Below are positions 14,705 to 18,920 of a DNA stretch of 18,920 nt, one piece after another. Every line of letters starts with the position of its first letter. Within the stretch, counting starts at the first letter, position 1. The stretch spans positions 1 through 18,920 of the forward strand of contig CANKNP010000053.1 of assembly GCA_947483545.1 (NCBI GenBank), in the 5' to 3' direction. The notes under the pieces were generated by a model that saw only the letters and a list, made by a program, of their open reading frames with translations, did no database searches and was not told the DNA's origin. This DNA comes from Deltaproteobacteria bacterium. Its GTDB lineage: Bacteria > Myxococcota > UBA796 > SXON01. A program made the translations under genes and the position numbers.

Positions 14705-15319
14705 CTACACCTTTTCGTAACGCTGGCCGAACCAGGCGAGCTCGTCGGCGAGGGCTTCCGGCCAGGAGGTGCCATCCGGATCGTGGCGCCCGCAGGGGGT
14801 GAAGGTCGCGTAGCCGGGGTAGCCCCCGGTGGCGTCGGGATCCTGGCCGGGCGGAGCGGGCGGCAGCACGGTGAGGATGCCCTCTCCTGCACTCAACCGA
14901 AGCGGGTGGAGCCAGCACGCCAGGGGCTTCCACGTCCAGGGTTCCAGCCCCGCGGCCTCGGCTGCCGCCTGCAAGGAGCAACGCCCATCCGAGAGCGTGA
15001 AGACGCAGCGCGTGTCGGTGAAATGTGCCGGCCGTTGCTTGTAGATCCACGCGCGAGTGGCGGTCTTGCGTCCGCTACCGGTGGGGGTGTGCACCGTCTG
15101 GATCTTCACCTTCGGCAGGTGTGTAAAGTCCCCGGGCCGGGCCCTGATCGCCTCGCGGATCCGGTGTTCGTCATCGGGCGTGAGCCAGGCCCCGTCGTGA
15201 CAACAAAGGGCCTCGCACGCGGAGAGATCACATCGAGCTAACCTGGGGGAACCGGCCTTGTGGCCGAGCCGCGGTTCGTCCGGCGCCGTCGTGCTACCTG
15301 CTTCGCCCGTGCTCTTCAA
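14705..15319 (-). CDS. Cys-rich DUF3109/YkgJ-like protein
   Basis: Protein of 204 residues from TTG 15319. It has a CDLSACEALCC cluster (Cys 30, 35, 39, 40) and further cysteines at 105, 114, 135 and 176, including the pairing CVFTLSDGRCSLQ and KPLACWLHPLRL. This order matches DUF3109 and the related YkgJ group, thought from their conserved cysteines to bind zinc or an iron-sulfur cluster; the cellular role is unknown. TTG 15319 has AGGAG four bases upstream. ATG 15361 in the same frame is an alternative, but would extend further into the divergent acyltransferase gene. Either start overlaps that gene's 5' end. The gene precedes the response regulator by 25 bp and probably shares its transcript, hinting at redox or metal input into cyclic di-GMP signalling (inference). 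Confidence 0.78.
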   Translation of the reverse strand: MKSTGEAGSTTAPDEPRLGHKAGSPRLARCDLSACEALCCHDGAWLTPDDEHRIREAIRARPGDFTHLPKVKIQTVHTPTGSGRKTATRAWIYKQRPAHFTDTRCVFTLSDGRCSLQAAAEAAGLEPWTWKPLACWLHPLRLSAGEGILTVLPPAPPGQDPDATGGYPGYATFTPCGRHDPDGTSWPEALADELAWFGQRYEKV

Positions 15320-16670
15320 CTCGCTCCTGTTCGTGGGCTTTCTCGGCGTGGTCTGGCCCACGTACCTGCTTGTGCCCGGGGGGCTCCGCAGGCACCTGCT
15401 CCTCGCCGCATCCCTCCTATTCTACGGCTGGTGGAGTGTGAAGTTCCTCTGCCTCCTGTTGGCGACGGCGACGTTCGATTGGCTCTTGATTCGGGCGATG
15501 GAACGGTGGCCCGACCACCGTCGCCGGATCGTGATCGCCTCGGTGCTCGCAAACCTCGGGGTGTTGGCGTACTTCAAATACCAGGGGTTCTTTGTCGCTG
15601 AGCTCAACGCGGCGTTGGGCACGGACCTGCCGATCCTCTCCTTGGTCCTGCCGGTCGGCATCTCGTTCTACACGTTCCAGGCCATGGCGTGCACCATCGA
15701 CGTGAGCCGGGGGCACCTCCCCGCCAACTCGGTGCGCCGGCTCGATGACTTCCTGCTTTTCATCAGCTTTTTCCCTCAGCTGGTCGCCGGGCCGATCGAG
15801 CGCGCCGGGGATCTCGCGCCCCAGTTGGCCAGGTTGCGGCGACCAACCACCCAGGAGGTGTCCGAGGGCGTCGTGCTCATCGCCTGGGGGGCGTTGAAAA
15901 AGGTCGTGATGGCGGACAACCTCGCGCCGCTCGTCGCCGCGGGCTTTGACGTCGAGCGGCCGACCGGGTTCGGCGTGACCCTCGCCGCGTACGCGTTCAC
16001 CCTGCAGATCTACGGGGACTTCTCTGGGTATTCGGACATGGCGCGCGGCATCGGGCGGCTGTTCGGCGTGCGGCTGATGCAGAATTTCGACGCGCCGCTC
16101 TGGGCCGCCAGCCCGCGGGAGCTGTGGCGCCGCTGGCACATCTCGCTCTCCCAATGGCTCCGAGACTACCTGTACATCCCGCTCGGCGGAGGTCGCAAAC
16201 GTGCCGCGTTCAACCTGCTGTTGACGATGCTCCTGGGCGGCCTCTGGCACGGCGCCAACTGGACGTTCGTGCTCTGGGGGGCCTGGCATGGTCTGGCCCT
16301 GGCGGTTCAACGCCTGCTCGGGAACCCGGAGCCGCGGGGGCTGTGGCGCGTGCCGGCTACCGTCGCCATGTTCCACTTCACAGTCTTCGGCTTCGTGCTG
16401 TTCCGCGTCGCCGACCTGCACGACCTGTCCAGGATGTTCGACCCCTTCTACATCAACCCGTTCCCGGCATCCGCCGATCACTACGCGAGCCTGCGCCTCC
16501 TCGCGTGCCTCGCGACACCCGTGCTCCTCGTGGACCTCGCGCTGCTCTGGCGACGGGACGTGCTGGCCCTGCCCCCGTTCACCCAGCCCTTGCTCGCGGG
16601 CGCCGCCTTCGCCCTCGTCGTGCTGCTCGGCGCGACGAGAGCGCAGACCTTCATCTACTTCCAGTTTTGA
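15309..16670 (+). CDS. MBOAT-family (AlgI-like) O-acyltransferase
   Basis: Inner-membrane protein of 453 residues that, in this family, passes an acyl (usually acetyl) group across the membrane for modification of a polysaccharide or cell-wall polymer. GTG 15309 gives MLFNSLLFVGFL, the classic AlgI/DltB-type N-terminus; in-frame codons before it are not conserved in type. Many hydrophobic segments are present. The conserved WRRWHISLSQWLRDYLYIPLGG block holds His277, and LLGGLWHGANWTFVLWGAWHG holds His314; both correspond to the two essential histidines of AlgI. No Shine-Dalgarno is obvious, and its 5' end overlaps that of the divergent DUF3109-like gene by 11 bp. The next gene overlaps its stop codon (TTGA), forming an acyltransferase pair. 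The target glycan is unknown; no biosynthetic glycosyltransferase lies nearby. Confidence 0.92.
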   Translation: MLFNSLLFVGFLGVVWPTYLLVPGGLRRHLLLAASLLFYGWWSVKFLCLLLATATFDWLLIRAMERWPDHRRRIVIASVLANLGVLAYFKYQGFFVAELNAALGTDLPILSLVLPVGISFYTFQAMACTIDVSRGHLPANSVRRLDDFLLFISFFPQLVAGPIERAGDLAPQLARLRRPTTQEVSEGVVLIAWGALKKVVMADNLAPLVAAGFDVERPTGFGVTLAAYAFTLQIYGDFSGYSDMARGIGRLFGVRLMQNFDAPLWAASPRELWRRWHISLSQWLRDYLYIPLGGGRKRAAFNLLLTMLLGGLWHGANWTFVLWGAWHGLALAVQRLLGNPEPRGLWRVPATVAMFHFTVFGFVLFRVADLHDLSRMFDPFYINPFPASADHYASLRLLACLATPVLLVDLALLWRRDVLALPPFTQPLLAGAAFALVVLLGATRAQTFIYFQF

Positions 16671-17539
16671 CCCAAACTCCCCGCCTTCACTATACCCTTC
16701 TCGCCGTCGTCGCATCGGCGGTGCTCCTGCGCTGGGCGACGGCTCCCTCCCACCTCCCGGCCTCGCTCGCGGACCGAATGGGGGCGTTGAACCCTGGTGA
16801 CGGCGCCGACGTCGTGATCCTGGGGACCTGTCTCGCCTCGCAGGAGCTGAACGACCGCGCCGTAGCGACCGCGTGGGGAAAGGGTGAGGTTCACGGGCTG
16901 GGAATGGCCGGCACCGGCCCGATGGACTGGGCGCTCGCGGTGCGCAACCTCCTGCCGGACGGGGTCGAACGCATCGTCGTGGCGTTCGTCCCGGGGGATC
17001 TGCAGAACGCGGTGCCGCCGCATGAGAGCCGGACGACGGAGCTGATGACGGTCGCGGACCTGCCGGACGTCTGGATGTCGTGCCCCACCGGCTCTCGGAC
17101 ACATTGCGGGACGGAGTTGGCCCTCTCGTTCGCCTGGCCGGCGTATCGATACCGGGGGTTTGTCGCGGCGAAGATTTGGGCCTCGGTCGGGGCCAGCGCC
17201 CCTCCCCTGCCCCCCGCCGGGCCACGCGCGCCGATCGCTGCGGTGCCGCCATCGCCGGAGGATGCCCTCGCCTGGATCGCCCGCCTCACCGACGCCGCCC
17301 ACGATCACGACGCGGCCATCGACTTCGTGCAGATGCCCGTCCGCGCCGATGCCAACCGGACGGTCGCGTCGCAGGATCCCGGACTACCCGGGTTGAAGGC
17401 GGTCCTCTCGGACCACGGCGCAGGCTTCGCCCAGCTCCCCTCGCTCCCCGCCGCGATGTTCACGGACGAGCACCACGTCGCGCCGGAGGGGGCCGATCAG
17501 CTCTCGGCTGAGCTGGGGGCCTGGCTGCGGGAAAGATGA
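16667..17539 (+). CDS. SGNH-like acyltransferase partner with Cys at nucleophile position
   Basis: Membrane-anchored periplasmic protein of 290 residues. TTG 16667 overlaps the TGA of the MBOAT gene (TTGA), so translation is probably coupled. An N-terminal anchor helix (about 9-22) follows a short basic tail. [10 protein letters not shown] (49-58) sits where SGNH enzymes have GDS or GSS, so residue 55 is Cys rather than Ser. [12 protein letters not shown] (77-88) resembles the next conserved block, and [11 protein letters not shown] (266-276) is the C-terminal D-x-x-H block with Asp267 and His270. SGNH partners of MBOAT proteins (as AlgX/AlgJ and similar) transfer the acyl group onto the polymer; that role is inferred here. 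A Cys nucleophile, or loss of catalysis, are both possible. A Pro/Ala-rich linker lies at about 176-198. Confidence 0.75.
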   Translation: MTQTPRLHYTLLAVVASAVLLRWATAPSHLPASLADRMGALNPGDGADVVILGTCLASQELNDRAVATAWGKGEVHGLGMAGTGPMDWALAVRNLLPDGVERIVVAFVPGDLQNAVPPHESRTTELMTVADLPDVWMSCPTGSRTHCGTELALSFAWPAYRYRGFVAAKIWASVGASAPPLPPAGPRAPIAAVPPSPEDALAWIARLTDAAHDHDAAIDFVQMPVRADANRTVASQDPGLPGLKAVLSDHGAGFAQLPSLPAAMFTDEHHVAPEGADQLSAELGAWLRER

Positions 17540-17545
17540 GCCGAA

Positions 17546-17558
17546 CGGAGGGCCTCCG
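17546..17558. terminator. Small hairpin between convergent genes
   Basis: CGGAG-GGC-CTCCG forms a 5-bp stem seven bases after the SGNH-like gene's stop, in the 43-bp gap before the convergent ABC gene's stop. AAAATT follows on the plus strand, so there is no canonical T-run; on the minus strand the T-run precedes the stem. Confidence 0.25.
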
Positions 17559-17582
17559 AAAATTCCATGAGCCGAGCAGGGC

Positions 17583-18266
17583 TCAACTCTCCGCGACAAT
17601 CCGACCATCTTCAAGCCGGACACGTCGGCTCGCGGCGGCGGCCACCGTCGCATCGTGGGTGACCATGACGATGGTCCGGCCCGCGGCGTGCAGGTCGCGG
17701 ATGAGCGCCAGGACGTCGGCGCCCGATCGACTGTCCAGGTTTCCCGTGGGTTCATCCGCGCAGATCAGGTCGGGATCGGTCGCCAAGGCGCGCGCGATCG
17801 CCACGCGCTGACACTGGCCGCCGGAGAGCTCGGCGGGCGTGTGGTGGGCGCGATCGCCGAGCCCGACCTGCGCGAGCAACTCCCGAGCGCGTGAGAGGCG
17901 CTTCACGGTGGGCCAACCCGCGTAACGTAAGGGCAACGCCACGTTCTCATCCGCCCGGAGGAGCGGCAAAAGGTGGAAGGATTGGAAGACGAAGCCGATG
18001 CGGCGGTTTCGGAGGTGCGCGAGGCCCGCGTCGTTGAGCGTGTCCACGGCGACGCCATCGAACAGGTACGAGCCCGCGTCGGGCCGCTCCAGCCCCCCGA
18101 GCACGGTCAAAAGCGTGGACTTTCCCGACCCGCTCGGCCCGACCAGGGCTACGAACTCGCCACGTTGAACCGTGAGGCTGACCCCATCGAGCGCGCGGAC
18201 CTCGACGCCCCCGGCGCGGTAGGCCCGGACCAGGCTGGAGACCGCGAGGAGCGGGGGGATGAGCAC
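17583..18266 (-). CDS. ABC transporter ATPase, LolD/MacB-type
   Basis: Cytoplasmic ATPase subunit of 227 residues from the group that drives LolCDE, MacB and related exporters or extractors. Visible motifs: Walker [10 protein letters not shown] (43-51), Q-loop Gln95 in [10 protein letters not shown], signature LSGGQ (148-152), Walker B LICADEP with catalytic Glu172, D-loop GNLDS and H-loop His204. The signature is followed by Cys153 (LSGGQCQRV) where relatives usually have Gln or Arg. GTG 18266 is the assumed start; the ribosome site is weak. No permease gene is in the window. It is divergent from a TolC-family gene 83 bp away, which suggests a tripartite MacAB-TolC-like efflux system; the permease and adaptor would lie beyond the window or elsewhere (inference). 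Confidence 0.92.
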   Translation of the reverse strand: MLIPPLLAVSSLVRAYRAGGVEVRALDGVSLTVQRGEFVALVGPSGSGKSTLLTVLGGLERPDAGSYLFDGVAVDTLNDAGLAHLRNRRIGFVFQSFHLLPLLRADENVALPLRYAGWPTVKRLSRARELLAQVGLGDRAHHTPAELSGGQCQRVAIARALATDPDLICADEPTGNLDSRSGADVLALIRDLHAAGRTIVMVTHDATVAAAASRRVRLEDGRIVAES

Positions 18267-18289
18267 CGAGCGGGGGTAACCCCGGGGAC

Positions 18290-18342
18290 GAATCCATCGA
18301 TCGGGAGGCCCTCCCTTTCGACGGAATCCATCGATCGGGAGG
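18290..18342. promoter_or_regulatory. 19-bp direct repeat between ABC and TolC-like genes
   Basis: GAATCCATCGATCGGGAGG occurs identically at 18290-18308 and 18324-18342, a 34-bp offset (near three helical turns). Each copy contains the ATCGAT palindrome, and each runs into a short GGGAG/CTCCC-type inverted repeat (GGGAGGCCCTCCC; GGGAGGGCCTCCG). The second copy supplies the GGAGG ribosome site of the TolC-like gene. A repressor operator or a recent small duplication are both reasonable. Confidence 0.55.
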
Positions 18343-18349
18343 GCCTCCG

Positions 18350-18920
18350 TTGCGTTGGAGTGCGATAGCCCCGGGGATGCTCCTCTGGCTGGTCTCGAAC
18401 CCCGCTGCAGCGGAAGACTGGACGCTGCGAGACGCGGTCGCGCACGCCCTGGCGCACAACGTGGAGCTGCGGCAGGCGGTGCTGGACACGGAGACCGCAG
18501 AAGCCTCGCTGGTCGAGACGCGCGCGGGGTGGGGGCCGTCCCTGGCGGCGGCCGCCGGGGTTGCCAGCGTGGCGGCGGGGGGTGAAGTGGAGGGGGGGCT
18601 CGGATGGAGCGTGGGGGTCTCTCAACCCCTGCCCACGGGCGGGACGGTGTGGGTCGGCGGATCGCAGGATCAAGCCATCGCGAGACAGCTCGCGGATGCG
18701 AGCGTGTCGAGCTTCACGGGGGTGACGGTGGACCAGCCGGTGCTGGAGGGGGCGTGGGGGGCGGCGGGGTATGCACGCGCCCAGGGAGTGTTCGCCGCGG
18801 AGGGGGCGAGGCTCCGCGAGCGGGATGCGCGCGAGGGGCTCGTGGTCGAGGTGGCGAACGCCTATTGGGAGCTGGTCGCGGCACGCGAGCGGGAGCGCTT
18901 GGCGGTTCGGTCCGTCGAGA
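18350..18920 (+). CDS. TolC-family outer-membrane efflux protein (5' part only)
   Basis: N-terminal 190 codons of an outer-membrane channel subunit of the OEP/TolC family; the gene runs off the window. TTG 18350 is preferred: GGAGG ends seven bases upstream, and the product begins MRWSAIAPGMLLWLVSNPAAA-EDW, a better signal peptide than the one from ATG 18377, which lacks a basic start and has no well-spaced ribosome site. The mature start WTLRDAVAHALAHNVELRQA, the next helix (ETAEASLVETRAGWGPSL), the beta segments with GVSQPLPTGGTVWVGG, and VANAYWELVAARERE are typical of the family's helix-strand-helix repeat. It is divergent from the ABC ATPase and probably works with it in export. Confidence 0.88.
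   Translation, partial: MRWSAIAPGMLLWLVSNPAAAEDWTLRDAVAHALAHNVELRQAVLDTETAEASLVETRAGWGPSLAAAAGVASVAAGGEVEGGLGWSVGVSQPLPTGGTVWVGGSQDQAIARQLADASVSSFTGVTVDQPVLEGAWGAAGYARAQGVFAAEGARLRERDAREGLVVEVANAYWELVAARERERLAVRSVE

Noticed and set aside
13258..14802. Plus-strand open frame of 514 codons
   Set aside because: It is antisense to the receiver-PAS-GGDEF gene, which has all expected catalytic residues and a good ribosome site.
15258..15308. Longer N-terminus for the MBOAT protein
   Set aside because: The GTG at 15309 yields the family-typical MLFNS start. The upstream codons give a Pro/Ser/Gly stretch without similarity and would overlap the divergent gene more.

Overview
The window is very GC-rich bacterial DNA whose gene content points to the Myxococcota (the former deltaproteobacterial myxobacteria) or a close relative. 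The evidence is two large surface proteins full of MopE-like Asp/Cys metal-binding repeats, a C-terminal Gly-Cys / transmembrane / Arg tail like the MYXO-CTERM sorting signal, a sigma-54-type promoter, and frequent GTG and TTG starts. This placement is inference; there is no rRNA gene or lineage marker here apart from rpsA and cmk.

Layout. 1-284 is intergenic and holds strong hairpins. 285-5186 (minus) encodes a giant exported protein: signal peptide, Gly-rich middle, about 19 acidic repeats of 45-46 residues, and a C-terminal sorting-type tail. 5187-7319 is an accessory island. A tyrosine (HUH) transposase of the RAYT/Y1_Tnp type (6090-6959) is flanked on each side by an inverted pair of 55-bp units built on the motif TGACATTTGACCCC. 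The transposase gene is preceded by a full-consensus sigma-54 -24/-12 element and two palindromic upstream sites one double helical turn-pair (21 bp) apart. The left flank also carries G-rich tandem repeats and an inverted pair of another dispersed repeat.

7320-10040 (minus) looks like a three-gene operon: a Tyr-rich beta-helix lipoprotein with MopE motifs, a tiny membrane protein that seems frameshifted, and a SAM-dependent methyltransferase. Only 30 bp away, divergently, begins the conserved housekeeping pair cmk-rpsA (10071-12650, plus). 12651-12927 contains a GC hairpin and a 7-bp tandem repeat.

12928-15319 (minus) is a two-gene unit: a Cys-rich DUF3109/YkgJ-like protein, then a response regulator-PAS-GGDEF protein with what looks like a dead EAL-like C-terminus. 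Divergent from it, with start regions that overlap, is an MBOAT (AlgI-like) O-acyltransferase coupled by a TTGA overlap to an SGNH-like partner (15309-17539, plus), probably an exopolysaccharide or surface-glycan acylation pair. The window closes with a divergent ABC-exporter ATPase (17583-18266, minus) and the 5' part of a TolC-family outer-membrane efflux gene (18350 onward, plus). They are separated by a short region with a 19-bp direct repeat.

The most notable candidate system is the transposase island. The sequence directly shows a RAYT-like gene, four symmetric copies of a bipartite repeat and a sigma-54-type control region; that these work together is inference.
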